Of a stretch of DNA of 64,000 bases, positions 11,680 through 30,960 are shown in pieces. Below the pieces are notes generated by a model. It was not told the DNA's origin. It saw only the letters and a list, made by a program, of their open reading frames with translations, and did not search any database. Source of the stretch: Coptis chinensis (Eukaryota; Streptophyta; Magnoliopsida; Ranunculales; Ranunculaceae); assembly GCA_015680905.1 (NCBI GenBank), contig CM027378.1:71081501-71145500 (forward strand), in the 5' to 3' direction. The position numbers were made by a program, and so were the translations under genes. Each line of letters opens with the position of its first letter. Position 1 is the first letter of the stretch.

Positions 11680-12827
11680 CACTACTCTAGATAAACGTCT
11701 TGTAGCTTTTGCATATTGGTCGGAACCGATCCATCCCACCTCGCCCAATTTTTCTTGCGAACAGATTTCCACATTGCTTTGCTTCGGCAATCTAACAAGC
11801 CCAACCTCGCCAAACCGGAGGTAGAGGAGCAATATCTTTTAGCACAACCGGCACAAAATGTGTTCCTTTGTTTATGTGGCAAATGACGATTATCCAAACA
11901 ATTCTTCTGGACTGTCCTCGGGAAGTACGTAACACATAATTTTGGTGGTGCTATAGTGACAAAAGCAACATTAAAAGCACTTTATGACTAAGGAACCCAT
12001 GTCCGGTAGATCAAGCCATTCTTTTTCATTCATTGTAAAAGACTTGGTACACTCTAAGTTTCTTTTGTGGTTTTCAAACACGTCATGACCGTACAACTTT
12101 GTATAGTAATCCGCATATTGCATCAGCTCTTTCAACATAAGCCCCCTTATGGTCTTCCATGCTAAATCATCTCAGATATCCTAACAAGCTATGGATCTAT
12201 AACCACAATGCCCATCCGGAGTTACCTCGCCCAATGACTCAATCATATCACAAATCAAAGGATTAAAGTCACCCAAAACATTTTCCCACTTATGCTTGAG
12301 GTCTTCATTTTTTAGAATTATTTCCGGCCTAGTATTTTTTTTTCTACTTCTCTTCACCTTAATTTTTTTTGTTGCTTCCCTTTCCATGTCGTCATTTTTG
12401 CTGAAATCAAGCCTTCTACGTGGTAATCCCTGCATAAAGTGTACATTTTGTTTATAATTATTATGATTCTATGATATGATAAACTTGTGACCGAAAAAAT
12501 TGAAGTATCTAAAGCTGTAGTACTAGTTTTTGACATACTAATAGCATGACTCTAACTAGATTATAGTTATTTTAGATGGTACCTGTCTAAACTCAGTATC
12601 ATTGATCATGGAATTAAAGCTGCTTGATTGTGGTTGTCCTCCATGGTTCATGGAAACCTGCTTTGTGCCATTCAAACTTTAGTATAATTTCATTTGGTAC
12701 AAAAAAGAGTGTATAAATTAAGTTATGGAATTGAATCACCTGTTGCAATAGTTGTTGAAAACTGAATGTAGAAGTAGTTGCAAAGCGATTTACAGAGCCG
12801 ACTCCATTTTCTAGAGCACTAATTCCC
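11680..12827 (-). pseudogene. OTU cysteine-protease-like segment of the MULE
   Basis: Three exons in phase can be read on the minus strand: about 12827-12740 (ending FQQLLQQ), 12657-12583 (starting VSMNHGG) and 12429 onward (starting GLPRRRLDF). The last contains a basic KKIKVKRSRKK stretch and then PDGHCGYRSIA, the OTU signature holding the catalytic Asp and Cys. Downstream, after frame breaks, a THFVPV word in another frame near 11850 resembles the segment around the OTU catalytic histidine. OTU-type proteases accompany transposases in some plant MULEs. Stops follow directly after the Cys block (about 12180), so the domain looks broken. Confidence 0.65.
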
Positions 12828-13676
12828 TATCACAATTCACAAATACGCTTTAGCAAGACAAATAAGAATGTACACATAACCACTTTGTAAATGAAAATTG
12901 ATCGCTTGCATTATCTACGTGAAAGAAAACCAAGCAGTGCATGGCTATTTAGTTTAACATCACAAGTCAGACTGTCAGAGTCCATAGAATAAAAGAGATT
13001 TTTTTTTTTTAAAAACATGGGGGTTACTACTTACTATCACAATGCAGCACATAAACTATTTGTACTATGCTCTATACTTTCTAAACCCATAAAACACCTC
13101 CTGATCACAGTTCCTGTACCTACTTTCATACAGTTTCTTCTTTACATCTGTTTAAATTGCACTCGATGACAAATCAAACTCTAGCAAACACAAAAAAATA
13201 CGGTAACATGTGTGTATTCATTTGGTAAATGTTGTGATGTTTTGATATCAAGTTGTATTTGCTGTTCAAACAATGACTCCGTGGTTGTTTCCATATACAA
13301 AACTATTTGAATTACTGGTTATAGCCTTTTGTGCCATGATCAGGATGACCAAGGAACTGATCACGGTGAAGTGTTTCACTGTTTGAAAGGGTAATTTATG
13401 GATGTTATATCAGTGTTCATATTTTATCTTTTTTACTTTCTGACTAAAAGAACCACAATAAGATCCAATCAAGGCATAAAACGTCATACGGAAAACCAAG
13501 TAGATTAATTCATAGAGAACCAACAAAAAAAACAAAGCTACTGATTTCTTTTGTAAAAGAGAATGTTAATTCAAACTAAACTTCACAAGTAAACCCACCA
13601 GCAAACAATAAAATGACAAACCAAATGACATGATGACTTTCAGACAAATAAACCATTTAACTTCTCAAATACTCAC

Positions 13677-13941
13677 CTGGCTCAACGATGCCACAGGAGG
13701 TAAAGGGCCGGGGCAGTGTTGCGCCCTGTAGGCAATGTCGAGGCTGACCTCTGAGCGGGGATACTAAGCTGTTCATATAGAGCCATTTTGTTCCTTGGAG
13801 GTGCCCTTGGTCCTCCTTTCTCTGTATCATTAACATGAAGCCTAGGAAACCATACTTGAGTGGATTGAAGAGCAACTTCTTCAGCAGTGTTAAAATGTCT
13901 ATTTTCCTCGTCACTTGTAGCTTGAACAGTATTCTTGTCAC
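13677..13941 (-). pseudogene. ELF3: EARLY FLOWERING 3 fragment inside the MULE
   Basis: One frame on the minus strand reads [13 protein letters not shown] and [17 protein letters not shown] over 13849-13748, which is the highly conserved N-terminal block of ELF3, a scaffold of the plant circadian evening complex. Upstream residues ([13 protein letters not shown]) are not ELF3-like to my eye. A splice donor CAG/GTGAGT ends the exon at 13677. The ELF3 frame closes on a stop just before the donor; the frame ending [10 protein letters not shown] runs in phase into the next exon at 12827, so a small indel separates the two. This is either a captured gene piece or an exon fused to the element's gene. 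Only the N-terminal block is present, so it is not a complete ELF3. Confidence 0.85.
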
Positions 13942-14027
13942 CTTGTTGTCATAAAATAAAGAGATGATAAGGCCACTAAATTGTTAATTAATTAAAATAT
14001 CACATCATTAACCAAATGTAAATAATA

Positions 14028-16187
14028 TTAAGACAAACCTTTCCCGGTTCTTTTACTCTTCTTCGATTTCGTTTCCAACACGCCTTTAATTCGAGCCTTG
14101 GGACCAAAACGTTTCTTGCGTACTGGATTCCTTAAGGGTGGAATGTCACCTGATTGGCTTCTAGTAAAGTTTTCCTCAATCTGCTTTGCAACATTATGTG
14201 AGCTTCCATGTGTATCTCCTTCACTGTCAGAAAAGAACTCTAGTGTTGAAATTGTGCGAAGCATTTCAGATATTGCAAAATCCCTTCTTCTCTTTGACCT
14301 TGCTCCTTGTCCAACCAGTGTTTGTGCACAATGGGATATTTCACTAAACCGTAGTGAGAATTCGGGATCTAAGTCATCTCGAATCACTTCCCCGTTAGAG
14401 TCATACACAATATTGGTTGCAGCTTCCATTGTCCATCTCTTTAAATAATATACTGAAGGGAGACTAGACACCTCTAACTCAAGGAATAATTTCAGTATGT
14501 GTTTACACAAAATCCCCTGAAATTCAAACTTTTTGCAACTGCAGCTCACTAGTTGTGTAGAATCCGTGTAAGTAACTGTCCGCTTCCTAGTATTTGCTTT
14601 TCCAACCAACCTTACTGAGTAAGATCTTGTCTCACCATCAACACCAAGTAGTTCTAACTTTAAAGCTAGACTTTTGATGCATTGCTCCTGAAAGATCTTA
14701 AATATATTTCTTGTGTACTTCTCCGATGCTTCACGCTCAACCACCCAAAGAGTAGACAAAGTAGGTTTTGTTTTCTTGTTATTAGTATCAGCTAACCTTT
14801 CTTTCAAACGTCTCCTATTCAAAGCCTTGTCAAACTGACTTACAAATTCTCGAAGAATAAGATTTCCCGAGAAAAATTTCTTCAAAAATTTGTTAATGCT
14901 CTCACTTCTCTGCGTAGTTGTCATACCAGCACAAAAATGCTCGTGACCATAAACTTGTGCCCATTTAGTCTTCGTCTTATACAAATTCTTCAGCCATTCA
15001 TTTGCTTGCACGCCATAGTCAGAAAGTAACTTTTTCCAACTTTCTTCAAATTCATCAACTTGTTTCGGGGTTATATATACACCTTCTAAAATCATTTGCA
15101 AAACCTGTTGGGTATTTTTCAAGACATACTTTAAGCACTTAGCCGCATTGAGATATATATGCCATAAACAAAATCTATGGTGGGTGTTAGGGAACACTGT
15201 GCTAATAGCATTGCCAATTGCAGGCGCTTGATCTGTAAAAATGGTTTCTGGGTGCTTTCCTCCCATTGCTTCTAGAAATGTCTTGAACAACCATTCAAAA
15301 GATGGTATTGTTTCATCCGCAAGCAAACCACATCCGAAAAGAACAGTTTGCCCATGATGGTTTACTCCGACCAGTGGTGCACATATCATATTGTAACCAT
15401 TTGTCCTAAACGTTGTATCGAAAGACATCACATCTCCAAAATTATGGTAGTCCGACCTTGACTTCGCATCAGCAATGAAAACTCTACAAAGCCTATTATG
15501 CTCATCCCTTTTAAGCTTGTAGAAAAAGAACTTATTGGCTTCTTCCTTCTTTGACAAGTAATCTAATAGGCATTGTGCATCACCTTCTTTCCACGGACTC
15601 AAGGCGTGTTCTTGAAATAACATTATATAAATCTGATTCTAAAAATTCAAATATTCAGCCCCACTAGCCTCGGTTGCTCAAATAACCCATAATATCGTTG
15701 GTTCCAATTCACGAGGAGCTCATATTTTGTATGAGGTCTTTTTTGTGAAAGATCTATTCTCTGGGTGAGACCGCAACATGTGTGCATTAGTTGGATCCAC
15801 AAGAGGATGATTGTGCTCTTCCACAAATTCAGTCACAACATACTTCTTATTATCGTTCAATCTTATCATCATCATTGCCTTGCATCCACTCCTCCTTTCA
15901 TCTCTTTTTTTAACTGGAGTTGTCTTCTGTTTGTAAAACCCTTCCCAAGAGCAAGTCAAATCTCTTCGCATTATTTCACGAGCCGCATTTCGATACATCG
16001 AGTTCTTCCTAACACTAAATCCGACAGTCTTTGCATATCTGTTATAGAAATTATATGCCTCCATATCACTATCCAATAACATCCCAACTACAGGAATTTG
16101 ATTATCTGAATATTTGTTATACTCTCGAAAGTCCACACCCACTTCCTCATTACTTTCTGCATAATCCATAACACCATCATTTTCCAT
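14028..16187 (-). pseudogene. FAR1/FHY3-like MULE transposase
   Basis: The first part (16187 to 15720) carries the FAR1 DNA-binding zinc finger, with Cys in CSWEGF and SGCKAMM and the His pair in EEHNHPL. ATG at 16187 is preferred because codons further upstream come from the terminal repeat. The second part (15623 to 14028, 531 residues) is the catalytic core: Asp in SFDTTFRTN, Asp in IFTDQAPAIG, CLWHIYLNA, and a SWIM zinc finger CSCKKFEFQGILCKHIL near residues 355-371. A basic tail ends the frame at 14028. Between 15720 and 15600 related sequence (YLSN, LYNVISRTRL) is present in shifted frames with stops, so the gene is broken there or the intron is mis-spliced. Host FAR1 and FHY3 are domesticated relatives, but the flanking repeats show this copy is a transposon. 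Confidence 0.93.
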
Positions 16188-16335
16188 CGAGTATAAGGAT
16201 AAACGAGAGAGCTGAGCAATGTGTGTGTGTATTTTTTTTTTTTTTTTAGAGAGTACGTGAAGAAGACTTAAGAGGTTCGAGGGACGGTTTTTTTTTTTGT
16301 TCCAATTTCCAACTCTTTCTGTTTTCTCCATCGTG

Positions 16336-16588
16336 TTTTGCGGTAAGAAGTTGAAGATACTGCCGTATAAGAAGAAACACACGTTGGTTTATTCCACTTT
16401 CCTTTTTTCTTTATATTTTTCCTTTTTATTTCCTTTTTAATTATGAGGGACAAACAAGTAAAATCCAAAATTTTGAAGATTTTATACAGCTGTAACATCT
16501 TTTTTTGGATGGAAAAAATGAAACGTGTATGGCTGATATATCCCTTGGAGCGCTTGGAGGAACCAACGCTGGGAGCAAAAAATCACTC
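16336..16588 (-). repeat. MULE terminal inverted repeat, right
   Basis: Inverted partner of 9670-9922. It now forms most of the sequence immediately upstream of the LRR gene, so any promoter activity it has outward could influence that gene. Confidence 0.93.
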
Positions 16589-16628
16589 ATAAGTAATAAC
16601 TCATCCCCACTCTTCCTCGTCACCTTTG

Positions 16629-16633
16629 TTGAC
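16629..16633 (+). promoter_or_regulatory. W-box core upstream of LRR gene
   Basis: TTGAC followed by C, 89 bases before the start codon. It is the WRKY-binding core, in keeping with the pathogen-responsive expression reported for LRR1-type genes. Single short site; occurrence by chance is possible. Confidence 0.3.
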
Positions 16634-16721
16634 CACTTCCAAAAACCCTTTGGAGGTCTCTCATAACTCATCGAAAACACTTTCCTCTCTTTTGCTTCTT
16701 GTTCCAAACGTTACTATTAAA

Positions 16722-18538
16722 ATGGCTCTTCAACTGCTTGTTTCTTCACTTGCTTTACTTGTTTGTATCTGTCCAACTATCTCCACCAACTCAGAAGGTA
16801 ATCATTCTATCTATATGTCTTATGCCTTTTTGTTTATAAATTTGAGCTTTTTGTTGTTGGTAGGGAATGCTTTGCATACTTTGAGAACAAGACTATCTGA
16901 TCCAAATAATGTTCTTCAAAGCTGGGATCCTACACTAGTTAATCCTTGCACTTGGTTTCATGTTACCTGTGATTCTAGCAACCATGTTATCAGACTGTAT
17001 GTGCTTACTTCTCTCTCTCTCGATCAGCTTCATCTTTTTTTTGTTTTTTTATATTTCTCACCATTTCTCATGTTGTTTAGGGACTTGGGTAATGCTAATA
17101 TCTCTGGTTCTTTGGGTCCCGAGCTTGGAGAACTCAAACATCTCCAATACTTGTAAGTGTCATGTGTAGATAAATTTAGCTTCCGCATTAGTAGTATTGC
17201 TTAATTAAATAATTGAAATTTGGGAATTTAATTGGTTTCAGGGAGTTATACAGAAATAATATTAAGGGGAAGATTCCTAAGGAATTGGGTAAATTGAAGA
17301 ATTTAATTAGCATGGATTTGTATGAAAACGCGCTCCAAGGAACTATTCCGAAATCTTTGGCTAAATTGAAGTCACTCAAGTTTCTGTAAGTTTTAGTTGG
17401 AGAAGGGTTTTGATTTGTTGTGTTATTAGATTTTTATGTGCTTGTAAACTTACTGTTATTTTGTATTTTGATGGCATAGGCGGTTGAACAATAACAAACT
17501 CACAGGATCAATTCCAAGAGAACTAGCAAAGCTTTCAAACCTCAAAGTCTTGTAAGAATTAAAAATTATGATTAAAATTGATGTAAACTACTTTCGATAG
17601 GACTGCCTTGTGAATTTTTTCACTTATTATTATTTTGTTTTAATGTTGCAGTGATGTTTCCAATAACGATCTTTGTGGAACAATTCCAATTGATGGGCCA
17701 TTTGGAAGCTTTACCCGTGAAAGGTACTCATCCTCTGCTTCTGCTAATTGTTGCTTATTTGCTCTGACCTGTAACATTTTAGTTTGCATTTATCAGTTTG
17801 CCCTTCTTATTCTCCTTCAATATGGTAGTCAGTTTAAGGTTAATATCGAAGCCTAGACTTTGATCCCAAAATCTGAATCAATGATATTAAGAAACAATTT
17901 AAGATTGCAGAACTATTTAGGAAGAAGAAAATACACCCTGAAGGTTCATAAGATGGTTCTCTCCGGCTAATAACTACATTATCCTATAAGATTATAATTC
18001 ACGTAAATGTCCTGTATCTGCAATAATATAGGCCAAATGTGGGAGGTTTTAAGATCTCAATGCTCTCATGTCTACCTGAATTCTAACAATTCCATTCTAA
18101 ATGGAATGAGTAATATAGACCCAAAATCCTGTTAAGTGAGAAAATGCTCTATATGGAAGTGTAGTATGCACTTCAACAAATTTATCATTTGCATATATTT
18201 CTGTTATGATTGATTTTTTGGAGCTATCATACATCGATACATGTAGGTATTCACGCATGCTCTCATGTCTACACATAGTTGTTCCTGTATATGTTCTTTT
18301 ACATATTAGACTTTTTATAATGGTATTAAGAATGCTTATATTCATGTTTTGCCCTGCATCTGAATTTCCTAAGAATGCATCTTCAAGTGCATGTGAACTT
18401 CTATTTCAGTCTCTTAAATTATCTTATGGAGATCCAATTGAGCAACGGTTTCTTTGTTTGTAATTCAGTTATGAAAACAATGGCAGACTCAATGGCCCCG
18501 AGCTCCAAGGACTTGTACCGTATGATTTTGGATGTTGA
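16722..18538 (+). CDS. LRR1: secreted leucine-rich-repeat protein, LRR1 type
   Basis: Seven exons: 16722-16797, 16864-16996, 17081-17152, 17242-17385, 17480-17551, 17652-17723 and 18469-18538, all with GT/AG borders, giving 212 residues. A hydrophobic signal peptide (about residues 1-22) is followed by an N-terminal LRR cap ([14 protein letters not shown], then WDP and the cysteines in [10 protein letters not shown]). Five plant-type repeats follow, LxxLxLxxNxLxGxIP. Exons 3, 5 and 6 are each exactly 72 nt and exon 4 is 144 nt, so introns fall one per 24-residue repeat. It ends YDFGC without a transmembrane helix or kinase. This matches the LRR1/LRR2 group, which resembles the ectodomain of SERK receptors and is secreted or apoplastic, with roles in defence reported for relatives. 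The ATG at 16722 is chosen because the signal peptide starts there. A 6.9-kb MULE ends 133 bp upstream. Confidence 0.96.
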
Positions 18539-19123
18539 AGCAGATTGCATCTGCATCTCCTGCCGGATCATCACATGCTGTGGTGAACTTCATATCCAAG
18601 AGGTTTATGTGAGACCTTGAGCTTTACTAGATATATATATGTGTGTGTGTGAAATATAGATATTCAGTACAATAGTCATCTAAACCACTGGGAAAGAAAA
18701 TAAGACAGTGAAATGAAACCAAGTCATTCTACTTGTAAGTTGTAACAAATCAGACTAATACTAAATGAAAATTCATGAGAATATTTAACATATATATTGT
18801 TTCCATGGGTTCGCAGTATTCTTTTGTAGTTTTGTTTATAGTTTTCACGTGGTACTGTAGCAGAGTAGAAGAGGTCCGTGTCCGTATTTCTTCATTTCCA
18901 GAAATGAGATCAAGAGAATTATTCCATGAACACAAGACAGAGCTCTAAGGGTCCATTGAGTGGATATCTGATATTCTGGACCCAGCTGTTCCCTGCCTAC
19001 TTGTCGAAGAAGTCATGTCTTCTGTAAAAAAAACAAAAATCAGCTAAATGATGTATTATTTTTTGCTCTTATTGTGTGTTGCAAAGATCATCTACAAATG
19101 TGATATTCATGCCTTTCATGGTG

Positions 19124-19335
19124 CCAGCAACGATAAATATTAAATAAAATTATTAACTAAACAAAATATTGCTAAATATCTCCAAATATCATAATATATT
19201 TTAAAATATCAAAAATATTATTGAAATATTACTGATATTTACAGCTGTATATATCTCTAAATTTATTGTGATATTTATATATTTTTTGTTGAAATCTTGA
19301 TATTTATCGCGATATTTTGTACGTGAGAGTACCAG
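19124..19335 (-). repeat. remnant of the GATATTT-rich hAT-like family
   Basis: AT-rich sequence built of AATATC/GATATT words, ending GATATTTTGTAC, the same end as the element at 59883-60313. Its left part (AAATATTAAATAAAATTATT) corresponds to the interior of that copy in inverted orientation. Only one terminus is recognisable, so it is a truncated copy. Confidence 0.55.
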
Positions 19336-19338
19336 AGT

Positions 19339-19422
19339 CTGCAAACTTGGCAAGCGTTATCTAAAAATGACACATTGACTCTGCAAACTTGGCAAGCGTT
19401 ATCTAAAAATGACACATTGACT
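19339..19422 (+). repeat. perfect 42-bp tandem duplication
   Basis: Two identical 42-bp copies (19339-19380 and 19381-19422) beginning CTGCAAACTTGGCAAGCG. Perfect identity points to a recent local duplication. Confidence 0.95.
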
Positions 19423-20293
19423 CAGACGGGTTATGAACTCACAATACTCGTAGAACTGTTATGAATTGCAAAAGGGTGACTTCTATAAGCTCAAAGCTCG
19501 TTTAGGTTTGATGCAATTTCTGTTTTACTAGTTCCTCGTTCACACGAGTGGCTCGACGATGGATTGATGCAATTTTTGTGTTATTAGTTCCTCATTATGG
19601 CTCGAGTGCGAGGTCAATGCAAATGCTTCGAGTAAACAAGTTTACATGCGAGTAACTGCATATTGGCAAGGACAAATTTCAAACAACTAAAAAAACCTAC
19701 TTTTGGCACTTTTACATCCAACGCACATCCTAACACCTAGAGTGTGGTCTTAAGAAAGTGTGCTCATCTTGTACCAAATTCTCTGCTCCCAAAAATTCCT
19801 ATTCAAGAAACTGATAACAAGCATACTGCATTACTTGCACAAGTAAAATAAGAGAAGCAGGAAGCTTCTGATACACCTGTTGCAAAGTACTAGCAGTTGC
19901 ACTTTCTCATTATAATTTCCAAAGTAACGCCTCTGAACATTGCCGCTGGATATAACATGGGACCAAATTGGTAATACAATTGAAGTCAAAAGGATTTAAT
20001 GTCAAAACGGCTACAATCATCACATAGATGGAAAATGTGCAACAAACTCAATTGTTCCTTCAACCCAACAACTCTTCATTATGTAAAGTACAGTAGGGTT
20101 AAATAAGTTACATCTCCAATAAATGACACCAAAGGGTATTTCAACTTTCATGCAAGACGAGTACTTTAGCGTATATGGTGTCCCATGAAAGAATGAGAGA
20201 CTTATTTGGCCCGCATCCTGCTAATCTCACACCAAAGAATCTTCTAATTTCCATGCAAGCAGGGCACTCCAGTGTGTAAGGTGCTCCTCCTCA

Positions 20294-29052
<8,759 letters not shown>

Positions 29053-30315
29053 GTACCATGTACCATGTACCAATTTCTAGCTGCTTTCATTCAGTCATTC
29101 AGTTAAGTTAATTTTTCGAATGCCAATCTTCAAGTGTCCAGCTAGGTTGATCTGGGACCATGTGACTAGCTATGAGGTGTGAAATTGATAATGACTAAAA
29201 TTGGGAGATGGTGAGTGAACCCACCCAAACTAATGCATGCTGACGTCACATTATCATGGGCTTAGTCAAAATAAAACAATGGCCACTCCAAAACAAAACT
29301 ATGGCGTAGATTGTGCGTTACATTAGAAAGGCCAAGTGGACATCTCACATCAGAGTATACAAGTCACAATTGTTTGCAACCTTGCTAACAAAGCAAAGTT
29401 TGTAGACTTTAATTTTCTTTGCAGATCATTGACTCTAACAGTGTAACCCTTCGTGCATCAAAGTTGATTAAAGTGAATTACAATGCATTTAAAAGCTAAA
29501 AAGTGCAGCAAATCAACATAAGAATCAAATAAAATGTGGAGTAGATGGGGAAAAAGTGGGGGAGATGCTTCTTAATTGTATATTTGTGGAGCTTTGCAAT
29601 AAATATTTCGTGCACCTTTTGCGTAACATGGTTTCAACGACCTAATATACTTTGTGCACATGTCTGAGTCGAGTGTCCGGCAGATGCGTTAATTGTTGAC
29701 TATTCTGTTCTGTCTTCAATGAACGAAAGCTCAAATAAATTTCCAAATGAAAAGCACACTATCTCACTCACTTAATTGCAAAAGTAATTGTCGTATAAGT
29801 ATGTATAGAACCCACCTTATCCACTTATCCTGATAGAGTCTCTCATCCATCTATTTGTGCTACTTTGTCTGGAGAATAACTCGTGGAGAGATTTACAAAT
29901 GTGAATCTCAAGGGAATCAGAGTCTACTATCTCGAAGCAACTTGGTGAATGTATGGATAACGGTTCTTTGAGCTTTTGGTAGGAGCTTTATAAGAGCAAC
30001 GTGTTTTAGAGGCAGTGCACAATTTAACAAACCAAATTCTAAAGTACGCAGGTTTTAACTGCGCTATAACATCTGGCCCTCCCATCAGGCGAGGGTGTAT
30101 TGCATGGGAGAGTCTATAACCAAGGCTCTAGATGACAGCGCACTCATAATCCCGGCGTACTCTAGCAGCTCTAATTTAACAACTTCAATGTCCACTATAT
30201 GGGCGTATGGAGGTGTTTAAAGAAATATATTTGAAGTTTGAGGTTTACAAGTGCGTGCAAAGGCCGGTTCAGCTGCTGTGAATGTGAAGATATGTTGCGT
30301 GACAGAATTTTGATG
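29053..30315. other. CK2-alpha upstream region and intergenic
   Basis: Immediate upstream sequence of the minus-strand CK2-alpha gene, then AT-rich intergenic DNA. A short direct repeat GTACCAT lies right at the start codon. No further gene seen. Confidence 0.5.
29241..29248. promoter_or_regulatory. TGACGTCA bZIP site upstream of CK2-alpha
   Basis: Perfect palindrome TGACGTCA, the C-box/CRE-type site bound by plant bZIP factors, 189 bases upstream of the CK2-alpha start codon. It is adjacent to TGCATG, an RY-type core. The position suits a proximal promoter element. Confidence 0.45.
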
Positions 30316-30385
30316 GAGTTTCATCAATAATTCTACACTGACACAGAAAATTTGACACAGTTGACCGACACAGTGATGTGGCACT

Positions 30386-30535
30386 GCAACATCAATGTTG
30401 CAATATAAAAAACCACCACTGCAACATCAATGTTGCATCGAGAAATACCACTGCAACATTAATGTTGCACTATATATGAAAATCACTATAACGTTAATGT
30501 TGCACAAAGAAATATCACTGTAACATCAATGTTGC
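30386..30535. repeat. array of GCAACATCAATGTTGC palindromes
   Basis: Five copies at 30386, 30421, 30453, 30488 and 30520, alternating 35 and 32 bp apart. Each is an imperfect palindrome with a 2-4 base centre. Two further copies (37074-37089 and 37105-37120) continue the array beyond the CACTA insertion. Regular spacing suggests repeated protein-binding sites near the terminus of the element. Confidence 0.9.
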
Positions 30536-30569
30536 ACCCACCATACCATAATAGGCTATTACTAACAGT

Positions 30570-30960
30570 CAAAAACTGTTACAAAAAATATTTGTAACGC
30601 TTTTTTTTTATCCGTAACAGTTTGGGCGTGGGTAATCTGTTACAAATATTTGTAACGGTTTAAAAGCGTTACAAAGCATTATTTTGCTAACGGTTTTTTC
30701 CGTAACTGAAAATATTTGCTAACGGTTTTCTTTGCTCAATTGTATTACTATTTAGTAACGGTTTTATAATGTTAGTAACGCTTTTTTTGTGTTACTCTTT
30801 TCTAACATTAGTAACTGTTTTATAAAATTAATAACGTTTTTTTGTGTTACTCTTTTCTAACATTAGTAACGGTTTTATAAAGTTAGTAATGCTTTTTAGT
30901 GTTACTGATTTATAAAATTTGTAACGGTTAATTTTCTTTTGGTAACGGTTTTGCTACTTC
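30570..30960. repeat. CACTA subterminal repeats
   Basis: More than ten short copies of GTAACGGTTTT, GTTACAAA and their complements, in both orientations. Such clusters are the transposase-binding subterminal regions of CACTA elements. Confidence 0.85.

Larger units (their letters stand above)
9670..16588 (-). mobile_element. Mutator-like element (MULE), FAR1-type, 6.9 kb
   Basis: Both ends begin GAGTGATTTTTTGCTCCC in inverted orientation and the terminal inverted repeats run 253 bp (9670-9922 and 16336-16588) with only scattered differences. An exact 9-bp duplication ATAAGTAAT flanks them (9661-9669 and 16589-16597), the diagnostic length for MULEs. The interior carries, on the minus strand, a FAR1-like transposase, an ELF3-like exon and an OTU-like segment, and on the plus strand an unrelated C-terminal exon. 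The near-identical repeats and exact duplication suggest a recent insertion, but the transposase frame is already interrupted. Confidence 0.95.
18539..20293. other. intergenic between convergent genes
   Basis: Holds the LRR 3' untranslated region at the left and the CK2-alpha 3' untranslated region at the right (up to about 20000-20293, minus strand). Between them lie a hAT-like remnant (19124-19335) and a perfect 42-bp tandem duplication. No gene seen. Confidence 0.6.

Noticed and set aside
14028-16187. FAR1/FHY3 host transcription factor
   Set aside because: Terminal inverted repeats and an exact 9-bp duplication around it show it is the transposase of a mobile MULE, not a domesticated gene.
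16626-16721. Longer start for the LRR protein upstream of 16722
   Set aside because: The upstream in-frame stretch would place the hydrophobic signal peptide internally; family members start at MALQ-like residues.
16722-18538. LRR gene as a truncated SERK receptor kinase
   Set aside because: The family of short secreted LRR1 proteins ends in the same way, with a complete stop after the last exon and no kinase remnant downstream.
29053-29073. In-frame extension of CK2-alpha beyond 29052
   Set aside because: It would need a TTG start; no ATG exists in that frame, while the ATG at 29052 gives a family-like N-terminus.
30386-30535. Evenly spaced palindromes resembling a CRISPR array
   Set aside because: Plant nuclear context, spacers nearly alike, and the array sits in the arm of a small transposon.
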